A stretch of DNA of 14,782 nt from Faucicola sp048551375 (GTDB lineage Bacteria > Pseudomonadota > Gammaproteobacteria > Pseudomonadales > Moraxellaceae): assembly GCF_048551375.1 (NCBI RefSeq), contig NZ_JBLYZJ010000025.1:1-14782 (forward strand). The letters run 5' to 3'. The position numbers were made by a program, and so were the translations under genes. The notes under the pieces are model-generated. The model saw only the letters and a list, made by a program, of their open reading frames with translations, was not told where the DNA came from and did no database searches. Positions 6,597-13,095 of the stretch are shown here, piece after piece (within the stretch, counting starts at the first letter, position 1; each line of letters opens with the position of its first letter).

Positions 6597-7649
6597 CTAT
6601 AATTTCGTAGCCATTTGCTTATTTAATAATGTCAACATCTCATTCAGCCCTTTCACTCGTTTGGCAGTTTGCCACAGATTTTCCGCCTCGCTATAGCCTT
6701 GGGTCAGCATACCCAGCCATTGCTTGTAGCGTGAGACTATCATACTGTCACTTTTGGCATTGCCGTGCAAAAACTGGATTTGCAATGCAAATAAATCTTG
6801 CCACGCCATCGCTTCTAAATTTTCACCTTTATCAAAACTCTTAACTAAATTGACCAAATCGGGCTTGGTCACCGCCCCACGCCCTAGCATGATGTGGGGT
6901 GTGTTGGCTTGCTGTCGGCAACGTATCGCTTGTTCTACCGTCCAAATCTCACCATTGGCGATAATCGGCAAAGAAAGCCTTTGCGTAAGAGGCTCAACGA
7001 GTTCCCAATAGGCAGGCGGTTTATAGCCTTGGGTCTTGGTGCGAGCATGAATGGTAAGCCAATCTGCATTGGCAGATTGTACGGCATCGCCGATTTCTTG
7101 GGTGAGCGAAGTATCTTCATACCCCAAACGGATTTTGGCAGATACAGGCGTATCACTCGGTACGGCTTGGCGTACTGCATGGATGATTTGGTACACAGTT
7201 TCAGGTTCGGTCAATAGCACAGAACCACCTCGATGGTTATTGACGGTTTTGGCAGGGCAACCAAAATTTAGGTCAATCGCCAATGCCCCAAGTTCCACTG
7301 CTTTGACGGCATTATGGGCGAGTAGCTCGGCATTGCTACCCAATAGCTGAACATGGACTGGTGTACCGTGGCGAGTTTTACCTGTTAAACTTTCGCCATT
7401 TAACTCGCTGTCGTGTAAAAGTTCTGGGACGAATTTATAGAAGACATGGGCAGGGAGTACGGTTTGGGTGACACGGATAAACTCGCTTACCGTCCAGTCG
7501 TAGTGTCCGATTGAGGTCAGTACGTCACGCATGACAGGGTCGGTCAAGCCTTCCATAGGGGCGAGGACGATTTGGGGCGTGGTAAAATCGGGGCGATGGG
7601 ACTTGGGTTGGAGCGGTTTGCGAGGATTTGGCGTAGTATGATAAGGCAT
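6597..7649 (-). CDS. dusC: tRNA-dihydrouridine(16) synthase DusC
   Basis: This is an FMN-dependent enzyme that reduces uridine to dihydrouridine in the D-loop of tRNA; the DusC subfamily acts at position 16. In 350 residues the TIM-barrel signature APMEG is at 30-34, the catalytic cysteine is Cys131 in NFGCPAKTVN, and PVSAKIRLG and ANGEIW follow. EFIRV and LPAHVFYKFVPEL favour DusC over DusA or DusB. The N-terminus is about 25 residues longer than E. coli DusC, with a Pro/Lys-rich lead. An upstream TTG at 7685 is in frame but overlaps the probable promoter region, so I chose the ATG at 7649. It is transcribed alone, convergent with the COG0523 gene and divergent from rclA. Confidence 0.9.
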   Translation of the reverse strand: MPYHTTPNPRKPLQPKSHRPDFTTPQIVLAPMEGLTDPVMRDVLTSIGHYDWTVSEFIRVTQTVLPAHVFYKFVPELLHDSELNGESLTGKTRHGTPVHVQLLGSNAELLAHNAVKAVELGALAIDLNFGCPAKTVNNHRGGSVLLTEPETVYQIIHAVRQAVPSDTPVSAKIRLGYEDTSLTQEIGDAVQSANADWLTIHARTKTQGYKPPAYWELVEPLTQRLSLPIIANGEIWTVEQAIRCRQQANTPHIMLGRGAVTKPDLVNLVKSFDKGENLEAMAWQDLFALQIQFLHGNAKSDSMIVSRYKQWLGMLTQGYSEAENLWQTAKRVKGLNEMLTLLNKQMATKL

Positions 7650-7673
7650 GATAGCGACTGGAAAAATAATGCC

Positions 7674-7679
7674 ATTATA
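7674..7679 (-). promoter_or_regulatory. putative dusC -10 box TATAAT
   Basis: A perfect TATAAT on the minus strand lies about 25 bases before the dusC ATG at 7649. The -35 region is weak. Its position argues against translation starting at the TTG at 7685. Confidence 0.5.
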
Positions 7680-7732
7680 GACCAATTGGATAAAAACAGC
7701 TATTTCGTTTCACGGTTATCTAATCGACAGTT

Positions 7733-7751
7733 GGGTAAACTTATTTTACCC
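7733..7751. promoter_or_regulatory. inverted repeat GGGTAAA-N5-TTTACCC (possible operator)
   Basis: A perfect 7-bp inverted repeat with a 5-base spacer in the dusC-rclA divergent spacer. It shares the GGTAA / TTACC half-sites with the second repeat at 7787-7805, whose centre is 54 bp away, about five DNA turns. The pair suggests binding of one dimeric regulator to two sites; this is inference. Confidence 0.5.
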
Positions 7752-7786
7752 TCATTAAAACCCTGTTGGTATTGCGTAACCAAGTT

Positions 7787-7805
7787 GGTAAGATGGTTGC
7801 TTACC
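7787..7805. promoter_or_regulatory. inverted repeat GGTAAG-N7-CTTACC next to the rclA promoter
   Basis: A perfect 6-bp inverted repeat with a 7-base spacer, ending two bases before the putative rclA -35 (7808). That location would suit an activator or repressor of rclA. No regulator gene such as rclR is in the window. Confidence 0.5.
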
Positions 7806-7807
7806 TA

Positions 7808-7836
7808 TTGGTCAGCAGGGCATTAGCCGATAAAAT
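7808..7836 (+). promoter_or_regulatory. putative rclA promoter TTGGTC-N17-TAAAAT
   Basis: A -35-like TTGGTC (7808-7813) and -10-like TAAAAT (7831-7836) stand at the ideal 17-bp spacing. The start site would be near 7843, and an AGGA ribosome site (7859-7862) lies 7 bases before the ATG at 7870. Confidence 0.55.
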
Positions 7837-7869
7837 GGTTGCAAATTTTTTAAGCAATAGGAAAAAAAT

Positions 7870-9192
7870 ATGACCGCATCGACCCATTATGAGCATCTAA
7901 TTGTTGGCTTTGGTAAAGCAGGTAAAACGCTTGCGGTGACTTTGGCAAAAGCAGGTAAGTCAGTGGCTTTGATTGAGCAATCAAGCGACATGTATGGCGG
8001 AACCTGTATTAATATTGGTTGTATTCCCTCAAAAAAACTGTCATTTTTGTCCGATAAAGTCGATTTAGCGGAAGCCGTGGCTGAAAAAAATCAGTTAACT
8101 GCCAAGCTTAACCAAGCGAATTATAAAAAAGTCGCTGATACTTGTGATGTCATTACAGGTCAAGCACATTTTATGGATGCCAATACCGTACAGGTCAAAG
8201 GTGACGATGGCGAATTAACAATTACCGCAAAACAAATTTATATCAATACAGGGGCATATAACTGGCAAGCACCGATTGATGGTTTGGCAGAAAGCAAACA
8301 TATTTATGACAGCACCACTTTGATGCAATTAACTGAAAAACCAAAACATTTGCTGATTATTGGCGGTGGTTATATTGGTTTAGAATTTGCCTTTACCATG
8401 GCGAATTTTGGCAGTAAAGTGACTATCTTAGAAACAGGTGAGGTATTTTTACCAAGAGAAGATGAGCAAATTCGTGATTGTCTGGTTGAAATTATGAAGA
8501 GCAAAAATATTCAGGTTAAAACCGCTCAAAAAGTCGAAAAAGTCAGCGATAAAAATTCGACTAGCATTGTCAAAACCCAAGATGGCGAAATTGAATGTGA
8601 TGCGGTATTGGTAGCAACAGGCAGACGTGCCAATGTTGAACATCTTAACTTGAACAAGGCTGGCGTTAAACTAAATGACAAAGGCTATATTGATGTCAAT
8701 GAAAAATTGCAAACTAGTCAAGCACATATTTATGCCATGGGCGATGTGGCAGGCTCACCGCAATTTACCTATATTTCATTAGATGATTTTCGTGTGGTAA
8801 AAAATCAAGTGTTGGGTGATGGCAAATATACCACCAAAGACCGTACTTTCCCTTATGCTGTGTTTACCATGCCGCCACTTTCTAATACAGGTTTAACCGA
8901 GGCACAAGCGATTAAGCAAGGTTATTCGGTCAAAACAGCCACGCTTGATGCGGTGAATATTCCGAAAGCCAAAATTCTGCAACAAACCGATGGCTTGTTA
9001 AAAGCAGTGATTGATGTCAAAACTGATAAAATTCTAGGCGTACAGTTATTGTGTGCAGAAGCCCATGAAATGATTAACTTTGCAGATTTAGCGATTCGAC
9101 AAGGCATGACTTATCAGGATGTGCGTGATTATATCTTTACCCATCCAACCATGATGGAAAGCTTGAATGATTTATTTGGTGCGGTGGAATAA
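7870..9192 (+). CDS. rclA: RclA-like flavin-dependent disulfide reductase (reactive chlorine / copper stress)
   Basis: This is an FAD- and NAD(P)H-dependent enzyme of the pyridine nucleotide-disulfide oxidoreductase class I. In E. coli, RclA protects against hypochlorous acid and reduces Cu(II). In 440 residues: FAD-binding GFGKAG (13-18); redox pair Cys46 and Cys51 in GGTCINIGCIPSKK; NAD(P)-binding IIGGGYIGLEFA (about 163-174); the second FAD contact AMGDVAGSPQFTYISLDD; dimerisation domain with His425 and Glu430 in FTHPTMMESLNDLF. FGKAGKTLAVTLAKAG, FLPRED and YISLDDFR match RclA (YkgC) more closely than lipoamide dehydrogenase or MerA. The third CxxC-type metal site of MerA is absent. The AGGA site supports this start. 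It is more AT-rich and lysine-rich than the neighbours, possibly acquired. No rclR, rclB or rclC is nearby. Confidence 0.85.
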   Translation: MTASTHYEHLIVGFGKAGKTLAVTLAKAGKSVALIEQSSDMYGGTCINIGCIPSKKLSFLSDKVDLAEAVAEKNQLTAKLNQANYKKVADTCDVITGQAHFMDANTVQVKGDDGELTITAKQIYINTGAYNWQAPIDGLAESKHIYDSTTLMQLTEKPKHLLIIGGGYIGLEFAFTMANFGSKVTILETGEVFLPREDEQIRDCLVEIMKSKNIQVKTAQKVEKVSDKNSTSIVKTQDGEIECDAVLVATGRRANVEHLNLNKAGVKLNDKGYIDVNEKLQTSQAHIYAMGDVAGSPQFTYISLDDFRVVKNQVLGDGKYTTKDRTFPYAVFTMPPLSNTGLTEAQAIKQGYSVKTATLDAVNIPKAKILQQTDGLLKAVIDVKTDKILGVQLLCAEAHEMINFADLAIRQGMTYQDVRDYIFTHPTMMESLNDLFGAVE

Positions 9193-9305
9193 CCTCAATT
9201 TATCATTTTGATTGTGCGATTGGCTTTAAAGTGGTTACACAAGTGAACGGAGAACGGAAAGTGGTGGGCGACTATAGCCTTGTAGGGTGGTGGTGAACTT
9301 AACCT

Positions 9306-10808
9306 TTACCCATAAATCACTTTCTTGTCTTTCAATCCATTAATCAAATCTTGAATATGAAAAATATCCAAATTCACTTTGGCACGAGTACACGCCACAT
9401 ACAGCAAGCGTAATTCTTCGGGTGAAATCTTCACCGCTTGCGATGTCACATCATAATAAAAATCATCATCAATCTGCACACGCCCCCATTCCAAGCCCTT
9501 TGCCTTATGAGCGGTGGAAATAATATAATCCGCCTGTTCGACATTTGACAAACTACCAATCGCTTGATTGAGCGTATCCGTACCGTGGTCATCGACCAAC
9601 TTCACCAAGGTTTTAAGGTCACTGCCTTCACTGGTTTCGCTGTACTCTTGCACCTCTCGCCAGTTGTTAAAATACGCCAGCTCTGGCACGCCATACGCTG
9701 ATTGCCCTTTTTTAAGGCGTTCGGCAGATTGACTAAACTTGAGAAGACGGTCGGTATCGGCTTGCAAGGCGACTTTATGCCCCATTTTTAGTCCACTTAA
9801 CAGATTCACCATCGCACTGGCATTGGTTCGGCACAGAATGGCATCTTTTTTACCTTGTACCAAACTTTTGCCCAAACTCGATGCCATATTGGGATTGCCA
9901 CGCAACGGCACGTCCTCTTGTAAGGCTTTTAAAAACACATTGGCAACGTCAGCGATTTTATCACCAAAACGAAACGATTGGGTCAAAAGGGTTTGGGGCA
10001 AAGGCAAGCGTTTCATGGCATTGACCGCCCCACGCCATTCATAAATCTGCTGATGAGCGTCACCGACATAAATCACTTGATTGGGCTGATTGGACAAAAT
10101 CCCCATCATCAAAGGGTCAGCATCTTGGGCTTCATCAAACAGGATAAAATCGGCAGGAATCACAGGCTTGGACAACGCCCATAGTTTGAGGTAAATATCA
10201 TGGCTAATCCCAGCAGGGTGGCGAGGGTCAATCGACTGTAGCCAACGGCGTTCCACAAAGGGATACAGCGTATCTCGCAGTTGCTCGGCTTCGCTAGGGG
10301 CTACCCAATCGGGCAAAATAAGATGCCGAGGGGCAGGGTAACTGGCGTGGGTGCTACAAAAAGTCGCCACTGCATCCGCCACAAAGCGAGCTTGACGCTC
10401 TGGCGTGAGGGTGACAAATTGGCTTTTGCCCTCGATTTGGCGTTTCACTTGGACAGGATTTAGCCGCAAATCCGAGGCAAGCCGACTGGGCGAAAACCGA
10501 GGCAGTTGCAGTTTGGCGGTGATATCACGAGCGGTATGGCGAAACGCTAACGAGTGAAAGGTGCGACAGTCGATATGACTGGCAAATTTGCGTTGGGCTT
10601 CACTGGCAATGGCTTTGTTAAACGCAAGGTACATCCCTCGTCCACGCAGGTGATTGCCAATCAAATTTAACGTGGTGGTTTTGCCTGCCCCTGCATACGC
10701 CACGACTTTGAACGACTGGCGTGTGAGGGCAGTCGCTAGGGCTTGTTGTTGCTCGTCCGTGGGTGGTGGCGTGGTGTGGGATTGTGTGTTCAAGGGGTTG
10801 GCTATCAT
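9306..10808 (-). CDS. UvrD/Rep-family superfamily 1 helicase, FBH1-like
   Basis: This is a putative ATP-dependent DNA helicase of superfamily 1A, 500 residues. Motifs in order: Q-like TDEQQQAL (17-24), Walker A AYAGAGKTTTL (37-47), motif Ia with AFNKAIASEA, Walker B FDEAQD (224-229), motif III GDAHQQIYEWRGA (249-261), motif IV QSFRFG (277-282), motif V STAHKAKGLEW (431-441) and motif VI LLYVACTRAK (468-477). GDAHQQIYEWRGA and TFHSLAF recall the FBH1 group, which dismantles recombinase filaments in eukaryotes; bacterial members are poorly studied. It is shorter than UvrD or Rep (about 670-720), with reduced 1B/2B regions. The frame is open back to a TTG at 10892, but I chose the ATG at 10808. 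A minus-strand TGCTATCAT extended -10 (10837-10845) and a TTGACA (10887-10892) lie upstream. Confidence 0.82.
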   Translation of the reverse strand: MIANPLNTQSHTTPPPTDEQQQALATALTRQSFKVVAYAGAGKTTTLNLIGNHLRGRGMYLAFNKAIASEAQRKFASHIDCRTFHSLAFRHTARDITAKLQLPRFSPSRLASDLRLNPVQVKRQIEGKSQFVTLTPERQARFVADAVATFCSTHASYPAPRHLILPDWVAPSEAEQLRDTLYPFVERRWLQSIDPRHPAGISHDIYLKLWALSKPVIPADFILFDEAQDADPLMMGILSNQPNQVIYVGDAHQQIYEWRGAVNAMKRLPLPQTLLTQSFRFGDKIADVANVFLKALQEDVPLRGNPNMASSLGKSLVQGKKDAILCRTNASAMVNLLSGLKMGHKVALQADTDRLLKFSQSAERLKKGQSAYGVPELAYFNNWREVQEYSETSEGSDLKTLVKLVDDHGTDTLNQAIGSLSNVEQADYIISTAHKAKGLEWGRVQIDDDFYYDVTSQAVKISPEELRLLYVACTRAKVNLDIFHIQDLINGLKDKKVIYG

Positions 10809-10946
10809 GGTTTTTTGCGGTGAATATTGGGGGGATATGATAGCAAATTTTGGGATTAAAAGGGGAAATAATGGTATTGGGTGAAATGTCAAAAATTGAT
10901 TTGTTTATGTTTTCATGTGCCAAATCCAAAACCTGAGCGAGATTCG

Positions 10947-11060
10947 ATGATAGGGGCAATAGCGGTCAATCATGGATTGATTATGGTGACGGATAATATT
11001 AAAGACTTTAAACCATTGGGGATTGAATTGTTAAATCCATTTGAACCACTAAAAAATTAG
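10947..11060 (+). pseudogene. 3' remnant of a VapC-like PIN-domain toxin gene
   Basis: Translating from the ATG at 10947 gives 37 residues that match the C-terminal end of VapC-type PIN ribonucleases: MIGAIAVNHGLIMVTDNIKD, then FKPLGIELLNPFEPLKN, then a TAG stop. The pattern (D)SMIGAIAxxHGLxxVTDNxxDF, with its acidic active-site residue and final beta strand, is characteristic of the family. The preceding codons (PKPERDS) may also be remnant, but a TAA at 10869-10871 closes the frame and the N-terminal half with the first catalytic aspartate is missing. No VapB antitoxin gene is recognisable. It is therefore best read as the eroded end of a toxin-antitoxin locus, lying beside the palindromic repeat at 11066-11133. 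It cannot be an active toxin. Confidence 0.65.
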
Positions 11061-11065
11061 CTCAT

Positions 11066-11133
11066 GTAAGGTGCGTCTCACGCACCACTTAAATAAAATC
11101 AGCTTGTTTAAAGGTGTGTATGACACACCTTAC
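11066..11133. repeat. paired-hairpin (BIME/MITE-like) repeat between the vapC remnant and tatC
   Basis: The outer ends are GTAAGGTG (11066-11073) and CACCTTAC (11126-11133). Each half is itself a hairpin: GGTGCGT-CTC-ACGCACC (11070-11086) and GGTGTGT-ATG-ACACACC (11113-11129). Two inverted palindromes in 68 bp resemble a bacterial interspersed mosaic element or very small MITE. Same architecture and size as the element at 12988-13056, but different sequence. It may also protect or end the tatABC transcript. Confidence 0.6.
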
Positions 11134-11145
11134 GATTATCAAAAT

Positions 11146-11991
11146 TTAACCTTCTAAACTTTCTTTTTCAATCGCAATCAGCTTTTTCTCTTTCACCAAA
11201 ACTCTAGCAAAAATCAACCCCAACTCAAACAACAACCACATCGGAATTGCCAACAACACCATCGAAAGCCCATCGGGTGGGGTTACAATTGCCGACACCC
11301 CAAAGCACGCCACGATAATATAACGGCGTTTATCCGCCAACTGCTCAACCGACACTACGCCAGCCAACACCAATAGCAAGGTCAACACAGGAATTTCAAA
11401 GGTCGCTCCAAATACCAAAAACAGCTTGAGGACAAAATTCAAATAGCTTTCGATATCCGTCATCGGCAACACGCTATCAGGCGAAAACTTGATAAAAAAT
11501 GCCAACACGCTTTTGAGTACCACATAATAGGCGAACGCAATCCCAGTATAAAACAGCACCACTGACGATAACAGCACAGGAATGGCAAGGCGTTTTTCGT
11601 GCTTATACAGGGCAGGGGCGACAAACGACCAAATCTGATACAAAATATACGGCATCGCCAAAAACATCGCCACATACAAGGTCAGCTTGACAGGGGCAAG
11701 AAATGACGAGGTAATATCGGTGGCAATCATGGTCGAATTGTGCGGTAACAAACCCACGAGAGGTGCAGAGAAAATATCGTAAATATCTCGTGCAAACCCT
11801 ACCAACACCAAGAAAATCAGTATCACAGCCCCAAAAATATGGATAATATGCTTGCGAAGTTCAATCAAATGCTCGGTAATCGGCATATCAGCAAGCGTAT
11901 CCTCAGCTTTCGCTTCATCTACCTTGTCATTCATAAGGCGGTCGTATTCAAGCTGTTCAGGCGTTTTTTTGGTTTTAATCAATTTAGCCAT
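11146..11991 (-). CDS. tatC: Twin-arginine translocase subunit TatC
   Basis: This is the largest Tat component, which binds the twin-arginine signal peptide together with TatB and exports folded proteins across the inner membrane. In 281 residues six transmembrane segments are visible. Conserved landmarks: HLIELRKHI (41-49) before the first helix, ATDITSSFLAPVKLTLYVA (90-108), KHEKR (130-134) carrying the key cytoplasmic Glu132, FEIP (198-201) with Glu199, and TPPD (237-240). The N-terminal cytoplasmic lead is about 30 residues longer than in E. coli and highly charged. The ATG at 11991 overlaps the end of tatB by 8 bases, and an AGGGGG tract precedes it by 5 bases; a TTG one codon earlier is less likely. 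Last gene of tatABC. Confidence 0.95.
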   Translation of the reverse strand: MAKLIKTKKTPEQLEYDRLMNDKVDEAKAEDTLADMPITEHLIELRKHIIHIFGAVILIFLVLVGFARDIYDIFSAPLVGLLPHNSTMIATDITSSFLAPVKLTLYVAMFLAMPYILYQIWSFVAPALYKHEKRLAIPVLLSSVVLFYTGIAFAYYVVLKSVLAFFIKFSPDSVLPMTDIESYLNFVLKLFLVFGATFEIPVLTLLLVLAGVVSVEQLADKRRYIIVACFGVSAIVTPPDGLSMVLLAIPMWLLFELGLIFARVLVKEKKLIAIEKESLEG

Positions 11992-12532
11992 CAATGCCCC
12001 CTGTTGCTAAGGTAGCGGATTGATTTAGCAAAGTATCGGCTTGGTAATTGGGTAAAAATGGGGCATTTGGCAAGCGTTTGGCTTGGTCATAATCACCCAA
12101 TAAAAACCACTGATTGTACATCGGATTGGTTGCTGATAGCACCGCATGGGACAACTCTTGAGCGATTTGGTCGGCTTGTAAATCGTTTGGCAAATCTGTG
12201 TTAATGGCAGTAGGTTGATTGAAAGCCGTTTCCATCTTTGGCACGTTACCCTGTTGTTGCATTTCTTGCATACTGGCACGCAGGGCTTCCATTTCCTTTT
12301 TCATGTCGTCTTCGGCTTGCTTGATTTTGGCAAACTCTTCTTGCATTTGTTTGCGAGTTTCGGCAAGGTCAAGCTCGGCTTCGATTTCGGATTGGAGCGT
12401 AGCAACGGTACGGCGAAATTTGGCGTAATAACGCCCTGCGGTGCGTACCGCTTGGGGGAGTTTTTCAGGGCCAAGCACCACTAAGGCGATTGCCCCAAAA
12501 ATCAATAGTTCAGAAAAACCAATGTCAAACAT
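11984..12532 (-). CDS. tatB: Sec-independent translocase subunit TatB
   Basis: This 182-residue single-span membrane protein pairs with TatC to receive twin-arginine precursors. MFDIGFSELLIFGAIALVVL is the short N-terminal membrane helix with the conserved Glu8, followed by the GPEKLP hinge and an amphipathic helix (about 24-50). A charged coiled-coil-prone stretch (about 65-95, EEFAKIKQAEDDMKKEMEAL) follows, then a poorly conserved tail. The MFDIGFSEL start and GPEKLP separate TatB from TatA. It is 34 bases downstream of tatA and overlaps tatC by 8 bases, so the three genes are almost certainly one transcript. Confidence 0.93.
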   Translation of the reverse strand: MFDIGFSELLIFGAIALVVLGPEKLPQAVRTAGRYYAKFRRTVATLQSEIEAELDLAETRKQMQEEFAKIKQAEDDMKKEMEALRASMQEMQQQGNVPKMETAFNQPTAINTDLPNDLQADQIAQELSHAVLSATNPMYNQWFLLGDYDQAKRLPNAPFLPNYQADTLLNQSATLATGGIDG

Positions 12533-12566
12533 GAAAACTCAATTTATTAGGATAAACTTTTAATGA

Positions 12567-12791
12567 TTAAACGTTGGTTTTATCTTTTACCGTGGTGGTT
12601 GTGGTAACAGTTTCATGTTCAATCACACGGTTTTTTTCGATATGTTCTTGATTTTCTTCTTTCACCGCATCTTTAAAGCCTTTGACCGCACCGCCCAAGT
12701 CTTTGCCTGCATTTTTGAGCTTTGATGTGCCAAATACTAAGACCACGATAACGGCTAAAATCAGCCAGTGTGTGATTGAAAAACTACCCAT
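12567..12791 (-). CDS. tatA: Sec-independent translocase pore subunit TatA
   Basis: TatA oligomers form the transient passage for folded Tat substrates in the inner membrane. In 74 residues: membrane helix in GSFSITHWLILAVIVVLVF, the FGTSKL hinge (20-25), the amphipathic helix KNAGKDLGGAVKGFKDAV and a hydrophilic tail with a threonine run (TVTTTTTV). The frame is open to another ATG at 12821, but the family begins MGSFSI and an AAGGGGAA ribosome site stands 6-7 bases before the ATG at 12791, so that start is chosen. First gene of tatABC. The leader contains the hairpin repeat at 12836-12866. Confidence 0.93.
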   Translation of the reverse strand: MGSFSITHWLILAVIVVLVFGTSKLKNAGKDLGGAVKGFKDAVKEENQEHIEKNRVIEHETVTTTTTVKDKTNV

Positions 12792-12835
12792 GATATTCCC
12801 CTTGTTTTGATAATAGACCATTTCCTAAATCATTC

Positions 12836-12866
12836 GTAGCGTGGGTTAGTACAGCGTTACCCACGA
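12836..12866. repeat. half-copy of the GTAGCGTG...CCCACG repeat in the tatA leader
   Basis: GTAGCGTGGGTTAGTACAGC followed by GTTACCCACGA is nearly identical to the left arm of the element at 1168-1290 (1191-1224). CGTGGGT (12840-12846) and ACCCACG (12859-12865) pair perfectly. The TAGGACTTACGC ends are absent, so this is one arm or a solo palindrome. It would form a hairpin in the tatA leader. Confidence 0.6.
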
Positions 12867-12883
12867 TAGATTATGTAAAATTT

Positions 12884-12900
12884 AGACTTTGGAAAAGTCT
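12884..12900. repeat. 7-bp inverted repeat upstream of tatA
   Basis: AGACTTT (12884-12890), GGA, AAAGTCT (12894-12900). On the minus strand it is followed by AAATTTT, so it could weakly terminate hisIE or act as a regulatory hairpin. The evidence is only the symmetry. Confidence 0.35.
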
Positions 12901-12948
12901 TAATATGTTCGTCAGTCGATTTTAGCATATTTTGCGTTGGTGACGATA

Positions 12949-12976
12949 ATTTTATGGCTAATATGACATTCACCAA
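12949..12976 (-). promoter_or_regulatory. candidate tatA promoter TTGGTG-N16-TAAAAT
   Basis: On the minus strand TTGGTG (12971-12976) is followed after 16 bp by TAAAAT (12949-12954). A TGCTAAAAT extended -10 a little farther downstream is an alternative. If used, the tatA leader would be about 150 bases and would contain two hairpins. Confidence 0.35.
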
Positions 12977-12987
12977 ATCTGTAAAAT

Positions 12988-13056
12988 TGTAGGGGCGTAA
13001 AGCTTACGCCCTATTTTGACATGCGAACCACTGGGGGTATGCAATACGCCCCTACA
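12988..13056. repeat. 69-bp paired palindrome (BIME/MITE-like) between hisIE and tatA
   Basis: The outer ends TGTAGGGGCGTA (12988-12999) and TACGCCCCTACA (13045-13056) are a perfect 12-bp inverted repeat. Each half also folds alone: GGGCGTAA-AGC-TTACGCCC on the left, and GGGGTAT-GCA-ATACGCCCC with one mismatch on the right. The right half matches the single palindrome at 6546-6564. No target duplication is apparent. Such pairs are typical of REP sequences mobilised by RAYT transposases elsewhere; no RAYT gene is here. Confidence 0.7.
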
Positions 13057-13095
13057 GTGCAATAAATTTTTACAGGTTGGTGTGTTTAATCAATG

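Noticed and set aside
6894..7217. 107-codon plus-strand frame inside dusC
   Set aside because: Antisense shadow of a well-supported conserved gene; no ribosome site.
10618..10959. Minus-strand 113-codon frame overlapping the start of the helicase gene
   Set aside because: It is a shifted frame of the helicase coding region and its leader, without recognisable protein features.
11622..11939. Search for a fourth Tat gene (tatD or tatE) or Tat substrate beside tatABC
   Set aside because: No such sequence appears on either strand; downstream of tatC there is only the repeat and the vapC remnant.
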